Origin: Terribacillus saccharophilus
Lineage (GTDB): Bacteria; Bacillota; Bacilli; Bacillales; Amphibacillaceae
Length of the DNA: 64,000 nucleotides
Assembly: GCF_002272745.1 (NCBI RefSeq)
Contig: NZ_NPBD01000007.1
Coordinates: 558,001 to 622,000 of the forward strand
Reading direction: 5' to 3'
Shown here: positions 24,713-33,373 of the stretch, one piece after another
Position numbering within the stretch: the first letter of the stretch is position 1
Layout: each line of letters begins with the position of its first letter
The notes under the pieces: generated by a model
What the model saw: the letters and a program-made list of their open reading frames with translations, nothing else
What the model was told of the DNA's origin: nothing
The model's database searches: none
Position numbers and translations under genes: made by a program

Positions 24713-25478
24713 CAGAAGTTGTGCCTTGTCCTCCATCAACACGGTAATAAGAACCGTTGATGAAGCTGGAGCGATTAGAAGCAAGGAAGAGCATCAATCC
24801 AGTTACCTCTTCGACTTCTCCATACCGATTCATAGGTGAACTCGCTTCAAAGCCTCGGCGGGCTGTCATCTCATTCCCTTTAGCTGCTTTTGTTTCGATA
24901 GCTTCCATCCATTCTGTATCCAAAGATGAAGGGCAAATTGCATTCACTCTTATACCATAGTCTGCGACTTCCAATGCTGCTGTCTTATTGAGGCCGAGCA
25001 TGGCGTGCTTAGAGGCGACATACGTGCTCATACCGGGCCCGCCCAGTAGGCTGCCGCTGCATGCGGTATTCACGACCACGCCTCTTTTTTGTTTGATCAT
25101 GGCACGTAAAACATGCTTTAAGCCGAGGAAAGCGCCGACAACATTCACCTGAAGTACTTCCTCCAAGCTCGCAGCAGTTTGTTCTGTAATCGGAACAAAA
25201 TCACCACTTAATCCTGCCTGGTTGATGAACACATCAATTCTTCCAAATCGGTGAACTGTCTTTTCAACAAATTGTTCTACCTCTGCTTCTTTCGTGACGT
25301 CTGCAGGAAGCAATATTTTTTCTGTATCAATAGTTGCCGCAGCCCTTTCCAATGCCTTTTCTGAAAGGTCGATCAATGCAAGCTTGGCGCCTGCTTCTGC
25401 AAAAGCTTTGGCTGCAGCTGAACCGATTCCGCCGGCAGCACCAGTGATCAAAACGACCTGTCCTTGGAATTCCTTCAC
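24708..25478 (-). CDS. Short-chain dehydrogenase/reductase (SDR)
   Basis: A 256-residue classical SDR, NAD(P)-dependent, likely a soluble tetramer. The cofactor motif TGAAGGIGSA is at about residues 12-21, with LIDLSEKA after the second strand favouring NAD. The NAG-type motif is present as NQAG near residue 86, the catalytic Ser is in NTACSGSLLGG (about 140), and YVASK (about 153-157) carries the Tyr and Lys. The typical end INGSYYRVDGGQG is intact. It is divergent from a tetR-type gene with a palindrome between them, so it is probably the gene this regulator controls. The substrate is unknown. The start ATG follows AAAGGAGGCTCGCACAG on the minus strand. Confidence 0.9.
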   Translation of the reverse strand: MKEFQGQVVLITGAAGGIGSAAAKAFAEAGAKLALIDLSEKALERAAATIDTEKILLPADVTKEAEVEQFVEKTVHRFGRIDVFINQAGLSGDFVPITEQTAASLEEVLQVNVVGAFLGLKHVLRAMIKQKRGVVVNTACSGSLLGGPGMSTYVASKHAMLGLNKTAALEVADYGIRVNAICPSSLDTEWMEAIETKAAKGNEMTARRGFEASSPMNRYGEVEEVTGLMLFLASNRSSFINGSYYRVDGGQGTTSV

Positions 25479-25556
25479 TGTGCGAGCCTCCTTTTTATAT
25501 GTAGAAGATAATAGCTGAAGATTTTGAGAAGGTTATGTCATAGTAATCTTAGCGCA

Positions 25557-25602
25557 TTGACAATTAGGTAACAATGCTCAATAATCTAGGTAATGTAACC
25601 TA
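25557..25602 (+). promoter_or_regulatory. tetR promoter with candidate TetR operator
   Basis: TTGACA (25557-25562), 17-bp spacer, AATAAT (25580-25585). A half-site TAGGTAAC (25565-25572) lies in the spacer and a full palindrome TAGGTAATGTAACCTA (25587-25602) follows the -10. The two TAGGT copies are 22 bp apart, two helical turns. Confidence 0.65.
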
Positions 25603-25668
25603 TTCAACAAATAGATTAAAAGAATGTAAGATGGATATTATTAATGAACAAAAAAGGCGGTTTTGTTG

Positions 25669-26283
25669 ATGAAATTAAGAACGGACCGACGCAGTAAAAG
25701 AAGTGTGAAGGCACTTAAGCAGGCATATATCGATTTGATTCTGGAGGAAGAAGATAAGCGGATCAGCATCCAGCAAATAGCCGATCAAGCCGACTATAAC
25801 CGGGGTACTTTTTACAAGCATTTTGCCGATAAGGAGAGCTTGAAGGAAAGTATCCTTACTGATTTCCTGGATGGCATTGCCATTGCATTGTTAGAACCTT
25901 ATAAGGAAAGCGCTTATGTCGATTTACAGGAGCAGGCTCCGTCTACGATGCGCATATTCACGCATATCTATGAAGAAAGACGTGTATTACAGGCACTGCG
26001 AATTCTTTATCCTGATATAGCTGACAAGATGCAGAGAGTATTCGTTGAATGCTTATCAGGTGATTTTTATATGGAGACAGAAACTCCAAGGATTCCGGTT
26101 GATTATGACCTGATGATTCACTTTCAAATGGCTGCTACTGTCGGCTTTATCATGCGCTGGGCAGACTCTAATTTCAAATTTTCCACCTTGCATCTTTCGG
26201 AACAATTTACAGAATTAGTTCGGGTACGCCCATATAGACTAGTCAATACAACTGTACAAAAGGAAAACGACTCCCACAATTAA
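25669..26283 (+). CDS. TetR/AcrR-family regulator
   Basis: A 204-residue repressor-type protein. The N-terminal helix-turn-helix ISIQQIADQADYNRGTFYKH is typical of the TetR family, followed by FADKESLKESIL. The rest is an all-helical ligand domain with no clear subfamily. The frame is open to TTG codons at 25663 and 25666, but the ATG at 25669 has the best spacing from AAAGGCGG. It is divergent from the SDR gene across 190 bp containing a palindrome, which suggests autoregulation and control of the SDR in response to a small molecule. The ligand is unknown. Confidence 0.87.
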   Translation: MKLRTDRRSKRSVKALKQAYIDLILEEEDKRISIQQIADQADYNRGTFYKHFADKESLKESILTDFLDGIAIALLEPYKESAYVDLQEQAPSTMRIFTHIYEERRVLQALRILYPDIADKMQRVFVECLSGDFYMETETPRIPVDYDLMIHFQMAATVGFIMRWADSNFKFSTLHLSEQFTELVRVRPYRLVNTTVQKENDSHN

Positions 26284-26299
26284 ATTGGGAGTCGTTTTT
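26264..26299. terminator. Bidirectional terminator between tetR and the flippase operon
   Basis: CGACTCCCA and TGGGAGTCG pair around CAATTAAAT, with AAAA before and TTTTT after. It serves tetR (plus) and the minus-strand operon. Confidence 0.93.
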
Positions 26300-26619
26300 C
26301 ATAGAACCAGACAGGCAGCGCCGGCGACAAGCAGGACGACACCAAATATTTGACGCAGGCGAATATGTTCTTTTAAGAAGTAATACGACAGCATTAGTGT
26401 CCACACATAGGTAATGGCCGTCAGTGGGAAGACGACAGAATAAGGCAGCAATGTGAGCACATAAATATTGATCAGTGCAGCCGAACCATAACAAGTGAGA
26501 CCGATTAGAAGCGTATGATACGTGTGCGTTGATGGATCACTGGCTCGTTTGAAGAAGAACCCACCACCAGCTCCAAGCATCGTACAGGAAACTAACAAGA
26601 TCCAGCTAATTCTCCCCAC
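26299..26619 (-). CDS. Small EamA/SMR-type membrane protein, second subunit of a flippase pair
   Basis: A 106-residue, four-helix membrane protein of the drug/metabolite transporter superfamily. The pattern LLPYSVVFPLTAITYVWTLM followed by FLKEHIRLRQIFGVVLLVAG is the duplicated half-EamA / small multidrug resistance fold. It starts with GTG inside the end of the upstream gene (14-bp overlap), so the two are made together, as with the ArnE/ArnF heterodimer that flips an undecaprenyl-phosphate-linked sugar. The operon also encodes a GtrB-like glycosyltransferase and a GT-C-like membrane protein, so a lipid-linked sugar is the likely substrate. A terminator follows directly. Confidence 0.75.
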   Translation of the reverse strand: MGRISWILLVSCTMLGAGGGFFFKRASDPSTHTYHTLLIGLTCYGSAALINIYVLTLLPYSVVFPLTAITYVWTLMLSYYFLKEHIRLRQIFGVVLLVAGAACLVL

Positions 26620-26962
26620 CCCCTATCAGGACTGCCCCAACGATAATCAACGCAGTCCCGATAATATGCATGGCAGAAATATGCTCATTCAAGAAAATTG
26701 AACCCATCACTAATGCAAAAACATAACCAAGGCTCAGCATTGGATGCAGCACACTAAGCTTGCCGAAACGGAATGCAATCATCATCGTAACTGCTCCTGC
26801 TCCATAACAGGCACAGCCGATCAGGAGGGGAATATTGATTTCCCCGTCCGCAACTTTCCATAGCAACTGACCGACACTTGTAAAGACAGCTGACAATAAG
26901 ATTAAAGCTATACCGAGCTTTTGCTTGCTATGAATGTTGTGTTGGGGTTGTGCGTTCTCCAT
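26606..26962 (-). CDS. Small EamA/SMR-type membrane protein, first subunit of a flippase pair
   Basis: A 118-residue four-helix membrane protein with the same fold as its downstream neighbour: QKLGIALILLSAVFTSVGQLLWK, then VLHPMLSLGYVFALVMGSIF and FLNEHISAMHIIGTALIIVG. The frame is open to 26998, but the ATG at 26962 after AAAGGAGCCAAGCC is the start, 35 bp inside the upstream gene. Paired SMR-like genes usually form antiparallel heterodimers. Together with the neighbours this suggests an ArnE/ArnF-like flippase that moves an undecaprenyl-phosphate sugar to the outer leaflet. Confidence 0.75.
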   Translation of the reverse strand: MENAQPQHNIHSKQKLGIALILLSAVFTSVGQLLWKVADGEINIPLLIGCACYGAGAVTMMIAFRFGKLSVLHPMLSLGYVFALVMGSIFLNEHISAMHIIGTALIIVGAVLIGGGEN

Positions 26963-28676
26963 GGCTTGGCTCCTTTCCTTTCTTGTACAAACAAGCAAAG
27001 AGTAGGAAGAAGATACTCACCATGCAGTTGCTGACTTGATAGCGATAATCCTGAGCCGGCAGTCCGACAAACATCGTCCCTGTATTAAGCAGGACAGGCA
27101 AAATTGGCAGCCAGGCAATAGCCCCGAGCTTACGGGAAGCTATCAAGCTGAACAGGACGATGAAAATGCTGAACACAACTGGACGCCAGAAGAGCTCTTC
27201 CGTATGGTAGCGGGATGTTTCAAGTCCATATTCTATAACATCATACAAAGTCTGACTCACGGGCTTTGTTTCCAAGCCCATACTGTTTGGATCAACATCG
27301 ATTGTGTAAGGGTTTGTATAGCCATCAATGGGCTTGTTAATTTGCCATATAAGAGAAGTTTGCTTTAAATAAGCCTCTATGACGGTAGAAGGATTTTGCT
27401 TCACAATTTCGAACCAGACCGATATGTACTTACCCATATCCGCCACAATAACATCATCCTTAAAATTATCATGGAACTTTATTCGGTCTGTTAGATATGG
27501 ATTATACGCATCCCAGTCATCAATTGGCAGTATAGTATCCAAATAAGCAAGCTGCTTCTCTGTCAGCTCTCCATCCTGGGACACGACTGCAGCAATTTGC
27601 TGCGTCGGGATACTCATGGATTCATTCGGATTGGCCGATTGGATGTTGTAAGCCGTAAATACTGGTCCGGTGACGACGATATAAAGTGCGGAAACCAGCA
27701 CGAGCGGTGTCAGCAGTTGTTTCCAGTTTCGTCGATAAGCAATGAGCATGCCGATGGCCGTTAAAATGGCAATTGGCAATCCGTTATTCCGGAAGAATGC
27801 AATGCCGAGAAGTACTATCGTAAATGTTGCAATGCCACTCCAAGTCCGAAGATTCTTCCCTTCCTGCAGCACTGTTTTCATAACAAATAGTGTCAAGAAG
27901 ACGATGAAGGTGCTATAAACAACATCCTTCCAAAGAATGGTGGAGAAAATGCCGTTGACCGGCAGTACTGCCCATAGAAGAGCCGCAATCCAAGCAATAC
28001 CCTTTCCAAGTCCATACTGACGGAAGGAATAGATTCCATAAGAATAAACAAACGACATGAGCAGAATCTGGAATATGACGACGATAGCCGGGGAATCCCA
28101 GATCATTGTTAATACTAAGATAACCATTGTGTAAGCAAATGGATGCCAGTTATTGAACTCCATGTTCTCTACTTGCCGCCAATGGTTCAAGGAATCGGGA
28201 CTCATATTACCCGGGAAGAAAGCGAGTAAGTAGAACATCCAGACGAATATCATCGGGAGCATATACCAAAGGATTTGCCACCTGCTTACCGTCGTCTTCT
28301 GCCACATATAACCTCCACGCAGCAGGATAAAAGCAATGAAGGAAAAGAAGCAGAAGATCGTAGCGAGTGAAAAAAGATCCACAAGCACCGTCTCATACCA
28401 AGGGCGATTGATGAACAGCGGCCAGTCAATCAAACTGATCAGCGTATATACTGACAGCAAAATGATGGCAATCGTTATGTATCGCTTCTCGAGAACAGAA
28501 TGAAGAATTTGTTTTCTAAGCTTTAGAAAAGCATAAAAGAAACAAATACTAATAACAGAAAGAGCAGCATATTTCAAAAGCGACGTATCCTGCTTTGCCT
28601 GCATAATAGCCAATACAGAAATAGTGGCTGCAAGACCTGCAGCCACACTGATCAAAAGGTTTCGAACGCGCGTCAT
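26928..28676 (-). CDS. Polytopic GT-C-like membrane glycosyltransferase (DUF6020-like)
   Basis: The 582-residue protein has about twelve membrane helices and an extracellular domain of about 130 residues near the C-terminus. The motif FFPGNMSPDSLNHWRQVENM after the third or fourth helix carries an Asp in the first outside loop, the place where GT-C enzymes (PMT, YfhO and relatives) hold their catalytic acid. This argues for a lipid-phosphosugar-dependent transferase acting outside the membrane. Its start overlaps the stop of the GT2 gene (TAATG) and its end overlaps the first flippase gene by 35 bp. In three-component glycosylation the GT-C member transfers the sugar to lipoteichoic or wall teichoic acid. 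The family name is from memory. Confidence 0.7.
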   Translation of the reverse strand: MTRVRNLLISVAAGLAATISVLAIMQAKQDTSLLKYAALSVISICFFYAFLKLRKQILHSVLEKRYITIAIILLSVYTLISLIDWPLFINRPWYETVLVDLFSLATIFCFFSFIAFILLRGGYMWQKTTVSRWQILWYMLPMIFVWMFYLLAFFPGNMSPDSLNHWRQVENMEFNNWHPFAYTMVILVLTMIWDSPAIVVIFQILLMSFVYSYGIYSFRQYGLGKGIAWIAALLWAVLPVNGIFSTILWKDVVYSTFIVFLTLFVMKTVLQEGKNLRTWSGIATFTIVLLGIAFFRNNGLPIAILTAIGMLIAYRRNWKQLLTPLVLVSALYIVVTGPVFTAYNIQSANPNESMSIPTQQIAAVVSQDGELTEKQLAYLDTILPIDDWDAYNPYLTDRIKFHDNFKDDVIVADMGKYISVWFEIVKQNPSTVIEAYLKQTSLIWQINKPIDGYTNPYTIDVDPNSMGLETKPVSQTLYDVIEYGLETSRYHTEELFWRPVVFSIFIVLFSLIASRKLGAIAWLPILPVLLNTGTMFVGLPAQDYRYQVSNCMVSIFFLLFACLYKKGKEPSHGERTTPTQHS

Positions 28677-29644
28677 TACATGGAGCCTCCAGTTCTGGTC
28701 ATACCTTGAACAGGTCTTGGTTTGTTATCTGCCTGAATTCGGTTCAATTCCAATTCGTATTGTTTACGCTGATTGGAAGCAACGGTATCTAATATCGCGC
28801 CGCAAGCGAAGCTTAGCACTGACAGGACAACTAATCCAACAGCGAGAATGGCGGAAGGAACCCGTGTAATGAACTCGGTCGCGAAATATTCAGCAATGAC
28901 CGGAATGCCGACAGCTAGCCCAAGTATCAGAAACAGAAGGGACCAGGCTGTGAAAAAGAGCATCGGTTTGTACTCCTTAAACAGGGTGAAAATCTTATAA
29001 AGCACTTTGCGGCCATCAGCCAAAGTATTTAATTTGGAATAGCTTCCTTCGGGACGGTCCCGATAAGGGATTGGTACTTCGACGATTGCAAGCCGCTTAT
29101 CGAGTGCATGGATAGACATCTCGGTCTCGATTTCGAATCCGGGACTCATGATTGGCATTGTCTTGACAAAAAGACGATCAAAGGCACGGTAGCCAGTCAT
29201 GATATCGCTAAGCTTCTTTTTATATAGGAAGTTAATGCAATTTTTCACCATTGTATTCCCAAGATTATGGAACTTGCGCTTATTCTCTTTTACGTATGTG
29301 CCATTGGACAGGCGGTCACCGATAACCATATTGGCTCGGCCTTCTTGGATCGGTGCAATCAGGTCATGGACGAATTCAGCAGGATATGTATTATCCCCAT
29401 CAACCATTACATAACAATCCGCTTCGATATTGCGGAACATAGAACGGACAACATGTCCTTTACCTTGCTGGTATTCGTGACGAACAATTGCGCCATGTCT
29501 CCGGGCAACCTCGCTCGTCTTGTCTTTTGAGTTGTTGTCGAACACATAGATATCTGCATTTGGCAGCTGGTTCCGGAAAGCATCGATAACATCACCAATT
29601 GTTTGTTCTTCGTTGTAGCATGGAATCAATACAGCTATTTTCAA
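28676..29644 (-). CDS. Undecaprenyl-phosphate glycosyltransferase, GtrB/CsbB-like GT2
   Basis: A GT2 enzyme with two C-terminal membrane helices, the layout of GtrB, CsbB and dolichol-phosphate mannosyltransferases. It starts KIAVLIPCYNEEQTIGDVID, has the DXD-type site in VMVDGDNTYPAEF (about residue 94), and the GtrB-type segments MVIGDRLSNGTY and IMTGYRAFDRLF. It should load a sugar from a nucleotide donor onto undecaprenyl phosphate in the cytoplasm. A GTG three codons upstream (29653) is possible, but TTG at 29644 is better spaced from GGAG and gives the usual N-terminus. It is the first gene of a coupled four-gene operon; a PhoP-box-like triple repeat lies 66 bp upstream. Confidence 0.85.
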   Translation of the reverse strand: MKIAVLIPCYNEEQTIGDVIDAFRNQLPNADIYVFDNNSKDKTSEVARRHGAIVRHEYQQGKGHVVRSMFRNIEADCYVMVDGDNTYPAEFVHDLIAPIQEGRANMVIGDRLSNGTYVKENKRKFHNLGNTMVKNCINFLYKKKLSDIMTGYRAFDRLFVKTMPIMSPGFEIETEMSIHALDKRLAIVEVPIPYRDRPEGSYSKLNTLADGRKVLYKIFTLFKEYKPMLFFTAWSLLFLILGLAVGIPVIAEYFATEFITRVPSAILAVGLVVLSVLSFACGAILDTVASNQRKQYELELNRIQADNKPRPVQGMTRTGGSM

Positions 29645-29709
29645 TACGTACACTCCATTCCTTTTCTAGGATATGTCGAACCAAGTCTAGCAAAGGATTA
29701 TTGTGCAAC

Positions 29710-29737
29710 TGTTAACCAATGGTGAAGTAATTGTAAA
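29710..29737 (-). promoter_or_regulatory. PhoP-box-like triple repeat upstream of the glycosylation operon
   Basis: On the minus (coding) strand: TTTACA, 5 bp, TTCACC, 5 bp, TTAACA, spacing 11 bp each. Coding-strand TT(A/T/C)ACA repeats upstream of the promoter are the activation arrangement known for PhoP in B. subtilis. No good -35 lies between it and the gene, which is typical of PhoP-activated promoters. Confidence 0.55.
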
Positions 29738-29844
29738 TAGTATGAATATACGAATATTTTGTAAATTTATGCCCCAGCCCAGTTACTGGAAGGGGTGAGG
29801 GTGTGTTGCGTGCTATGCAGTACGTTAAGTTACTGTAAATTGCC

Positions 29845-29874
29845 TTGAAACGCCTTTCTATTCAGTCTTATAAT
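29845..29874 (+). promoter_or_regulatory. Sigma-A promoter of the murJ operon
   Basis: TTGAAA (29845-29850), 18-bp spacer, TATAAT (29869-29874), 61 bp upstream of the ATG. Confidence 0.7.
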
Positions 29875-29935
29875 TTAGCCAGCAATACGCATCCCATGAG
29901 CTATATCTGAATGGGCAATAGAGAGAGGTCCTATC

Positions 29936-31447
29936 ATGAAGTCGAAACTTCGCATCGCCAGTCTGCTGCTGCTGTTCGTGACCCTCGTGCTAAAGGTATC
30001 AGGGTTGATCCGGGATATGCTAATTACCAATTATTTCGGAGCCGGCAGTGAATCGGACGCTTACTATGCGGCATTCGCATTGCCGAATATGTTCATCTTG
30101 TTCCTGACAACAGGGATGAAGAGCGCATTCGTTCCAAGTTATATCAAATACAAAGAAAAGAGCAGAGGGCTTTCGCATCTGCAGGATGTATGGAAAGGGA
30201 CGCTGCTGTTCAGTTTGCTGATCTCGATTGTCTTCATCTTTATCGCGCCGGTATATATTCGTCTGCTGTTTCCGAATCTAACAGGCGATACAGCGCAGAT
30301 GGCAACGATTATGACGATCATTTTCCTTTCATCGTTATTATTCGTCGGCATCAATGCTGTGCTCGAAGCTTACTTCGATGCCGAGAACAAATACTATTTA
30401 TCGGTATTGGCACAAGCAATCGTGCTCTTAGGAACAATAGGAAGTGCCTTACTCTTCGCTGATGATATAGGAGCCTATGCTTTTGCATTCGGTAACTTGG
30501 CAGGCGTAATCCTAAGCTTGCTATTTAAGCTTTTGCTTCTGCTGCCTAAGCGAACGCTTACCTTAAAAGACAAAATAAATTGGGAAGAAAACAAGCGCTT
30601 CTACCATATTTTTATTCCAGTGGCGCTAACAGCGATGATCGGCCAAATTACATTGATGATTGATACATCCTTTGCCAATATGCTTGGCAGAAGCTTCGCT
30701 ACATATTTAAATATCGCAAAGAACTTAACGCAATTTCCGCAGAATATTATCGGCGTCACCGTCGGCACAATCGTATTTCCAATGCTTGCTGCCGCATATG
30801 CAAAACATGATATGAAAGGCTTTAAGGAGAATATCACACGCGGTCTGCAGATTATGTATTTTGTCTTGCTGCCTGTTCTGACAGGTATGATGCTGCTGAT
30901 GCCGGAGATTGTCACCCTTCTTTTTGTAAACGGAGAATTCACTGCACAGCATGCAGAAAAGACGAGCATCGCAGCTTACTATTACTTCGGAACCATCTTG
31001 TTCTACAGTCTGGTTATTATCGTTAACAATGGTTTTTATACGATGGAAAAGGGACATTACATGATGCGGCTCGGGTTCCTATCAATCGGTTTGAAGCTCT
31101 TGCTCAACTACTTATTCACAGAAAGCTTTGGTTTCATCGGTATCCCGCTTTCTTCATCTGTGACGGGCTTAATCTATGCAGTCGCCTGCTTCCTTATATT
31201 CAGGAAGCTCACGGGTGGAATACCTATTAAAGGGATGCTAGCAGATGTGGCCAAGACAACTGCCAGTGTACTCATCATGGGAATCGCTGTCCTCTTAATC
31301 AAAGGGGCTTTGAGCGATGTACAGCCTATCCTGACAATCCTAATATGTTCAGCAGCCGGTGTCATCGTATTTCTGATCTGCGTATTCCTGATGAAAATCA
31401 AATCATTCTACATATTATTGGGAAGAGGCGGCCCGACTGCTAAGTAA
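29936..31447 (+). CDS. murJ: MurJ/MviN-family lipid flippase
   Basis: A 503-residue protein with about fourteen membrane helices, of the MurJ (MviN) branch of the MOP superfamily. The start LVLKVSGLIRDMLITNYFGAGSESDAYYAA is typical: the conserved Arg and Asp in the first loop, and the FGAG/SDAYYAA pattern. MurJ moves lipid II across the membrane for peptidoglycan synthesis. The setting here (Wzy-like protein, Alg14/13-like transferase, then tagO) leaves open that this copy instead flips a capsule or secondary polymer repeat unit. The ATG follows AGAGAGGTCCTATC. It is first in an operon with the next three genes (gaps 32, 34 and -4 bp). Confidence 0.85.
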   Translation: MKSKLRIASLLLLFVTLVLKVSGLIRDMLITNYFGAGSESDAYYAAFALPNMFILFLTTGMKSAFVPSYIKYKEKSRGLSHLQDVWKGTLLFSLLISIVFIFIAPVYIRLLFPNLTGDTAQMATIMTIIFLSSLLFVGINAVLEAYFDAENKYYLSVLAQAIVLLGTIGSALLFADDIGAYAFAFGNLAGVILSLLFKLLLLLPKRTLTLKDKINWEENKRFYHIFIPVALTAMIGQITLMIDTSFANMLGRSFATYLNIAKNLTQFPQNIIGVTVGTIVFPMLAAAYAKHDMKGFKENITRGLQIMYFVLLPVLTGMMLLMPEIVTLLFVNGEFTAQHAEKTSIAAYYYFGTILFYSLVIIVNNGFYTMEKGHYMMRLGFLSIGLKLLLNYLFTESFGFIGIPLSSSVTGLIYAVACFLIFRKLTGGIPIKGMLADVAKTTASVLIMGIAVLLIKGALSDVQPILTILICSAAGVIVFLICVFLMKIKSFYILLGRGGPTAK

Positions 31448-31479
31448 TTGGCAAGAGTGGCACGAAGGAGGACAATCAT

Positions 31480-32862
31480 TTGCAAGCTCTGACACAGAAA
31501 CTCAAGGACAATTATCATATATTCGAAAAGCTGTTCATTTTCTTCATTTTGGCTCAGCCGTTTCTCGACCTGCTGTCGTATTTCTCGATACCGGTTTCCA
31601 ATCCAATTCGGCTGCTCGTCATTCCGATTGGAGCATTGTATATGATTAGCTACCCAGATCGGCGCTGGAGCAGAAATACTTTCATATACATGCTAGTGCT
31701 GGCTGTCTATTTTGCCATTAACTTCAGTGTCAATCTGATTTGGAAGGATCCTGTTTCAGCGGCAGGCGAATTGACATTTATCCTTAAGACATTCTTCTTC
31801 ATCACTGCCTTACTCGTTTATGTGATGATTTTCCGTCATATCGGAGAAAATAGGGAATGGAAAGTGATTGTACCGAAATATCTATTTATTAACACAAGTG
31901 TTGTCAGTGTCGTGATGTTTATTGCCGAACTTACTGGTACAGGTAAGCGGAGCTACGACTACTTGGCAAAGCAAGGCCATTCCGGCTGGTTCTTTTCCGG
32001 TAATGAAATCAGTGCCATTTTAGGTATGGGTTTCTGTGGTGCGATCATCTACTATCTGTTCATAAAGAAGGGCCTTCTGGCGCAAATTATCTGTACAGCA
32101 CTAATAGCCGTCATGATATGGGCAATGCTGACAATCGGCACGAAAGTTGCATTCGGAGCAGCCCTGCTGGTGTTAGGGATGGCGTTCCTAATACTTCTCA
32201 TACAAGCAATCATTAAACGAAGCAACTTCATCCAGTCTGGTGTCGTGTTAGTCTTACTTGCAGTTACCGTGTTCATCTCGCCTGAGATGCCTATCGGCAA
32301 TAACCTCGGGTTGTCGGTAGATATGGCAAATGAAAAGGCGGCACAGCAGCAGGAACAAGCAGAAGCTCCGCCATTACCGGAGGAAGAAGGTGGGGAAGTT
32401 CCGCCTCCTGGCAGCGTCAGACAGTGGAGTTCCTGGCAGCTCATGGCGTTGAATGGCCGGGAAGAATTCTTTGGCACTGTACTTTATTATTTTGAACGGG
32501 CACCAGTCATCCAAAAAGTATTCGGCATGGGAATCGGCGGAAACTACACCGGGGAAGAACCGAGAATCATCGAAATGGATATCCTGGATTGGTTCTTCGG
32601 CTTTGGATATCTTGGAACACTGATCCTCGTACTGCCACTGCTATTCGTCATCGGCAGTATCCTGGTATTCATATTCAAGCAACGATTCCGGACAGTAAGC
32701 GCAACTGCTTTGTTCAGCGGTGTCGGAGCTTGTATCGGTCTTGGTGCAGCATTCATTGCCGGCCACATTCTATCGTCACCGGCTTCCGGATTTTATCTGG
32801 CGTTGTTTCTCGGGTTCCTGTATGGGTTGGTCAAGCAGAAACCGGAGAAGTTCTTTCAATAG
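31480..32862 (+). CDS. O-antigen ligase/polymerase-like membrane protein
   Basis: The 460-residue protein has about eleven membrane helices and one larger extracytoplasmic loop (about residues 280-330) that contains an EQAEAPPLPEEEGGEVPPPG linker. The pattern fits the Wzy/WaaL O-antigen ligase family, whose members polymerise or ligate lipid-linked saccharides on the outer membrane face. The start is TTG after GAAGGAGGACAATCAT. It lies between a flippase and a split glycosyltransferase, as in Wzx/Wzy-type polysaccharide clusters. Whether it polymerises a capsule or attaches a glycan to teichoic acid cannot be told from the sequence. Confidence 0.75.
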   Translation: MQALTQKLKDNYHIFEKLFIFFILAQPFLDLLSYFSIPVSNPIRLLVIPIGALYMISYPDRRWSRNTFIYMLVLAVYFAINFSVNLIWKDPVSAAGELTFILKTFFFITALLVYVMIFRHIGENREWKVIVPKYLFINTSVVSVVMFIAELTGTGKRSYDYLAKQGHSGWFFSGNEISAILGMGFCGAIIYYLFIKKGLLAQIICTALIAVMIWAMLTIGTKVAFGAALLVLGMAFLILLIQAIIKRSNFIQSGVVLVLLAVTVFISPEMPIGNNLGLSVDMANEKAAQQQEQAEAPPLPEEEGGEVPPPGSVRQWSSWQLMALNGREEFFGTVLYYFERAPVIQKVFGMGIGGNYTGEEPRIIEMDILDWFFGFGYLGTLILVLPLLFVIGSILVFIFKQRFRTVSATALFSGVGACIGLGAAFIAGHILSSPASGFYLALFLGFLYGLVKQKPEKFFQ

Positions 32863-32896
32863 CATCTCACCTTAACTGGAATGGAGCGAATCTTTG

Positions 32897-33373
32897 ATGA
32901 AAACGAAAAAGAAAAAATTGCTTCTGATCTCATCCATTGGCGGACATTTAACACAGCTTTTGCAGCTGGAACCGCTATTCAAAGAATATGACTACCATAT
33001 CGTGACAGAGAAATCCGAAATTACGGAGCAAATGAAGGGCAAGCACCCGATGAGCTTTCTTGTTTACGGAGCACGTAATTATCCTTTTCGCTATATATTC
33101 AAGTTTAGTTATAATATTATAAAATCGATTTTCTTATTCCTGAAGCATCGTCCGGATGTCGTCATCTCCACGGGAGCACACACATCCGTGCCGATGTGCT
33201 ATATCGCTAAACTGTTCGGGAAACGTGTCATTTTCATTGAGAGCTTTGCGAAGTCCACTTCGCCGACCATTTCTGGAAAGCTAATCTATCCGATTGCTGA
33301 TTTATTCATTGTTCAGTGGGAAACGATGAAACAGATTTACCCGAAAGCGGTCTATGGGGGGTCCATCTATTGA
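32897..33373 (+). CDS. PssD/Cps14F-like (Alg14-type) glycosyltransferase subunit
   Basis: A 158-residue protein. It begins KKLLLISSIGGHLTQLLQLEP, the Alg14 glycine-rich start that binds the acceptor lipid, and contains VVISTGAHTSVPMCYIAKLFGKRVIFIES, a family signature. Alg14-type proteins anchor the catalytic Alg13-type partner to the membrane. The next gene, which overlaps by 4 bp, encodes exactly that partner. The ATG at 32897 is better placed than the TTG at 32894. The pair adds the second sugar to an undecaprenyl-linked saccharide in many Gram-positive capsule clusters. Confidence 0.85.
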   Translation: MKTKKKKLLLISSIGGHLTQLLQLEPLFKEYDYHIVTEKSEITEQMKGKHPMSFLVYGARNYPFRYIFKFSYNIIKSIFLFLKHRPDVVISTGAHTSVPMCYIAKLFGKRVIFIESFAKSTSPTISGKLIYPIADLFIVQWETMKQIYPKAVYGGSIY

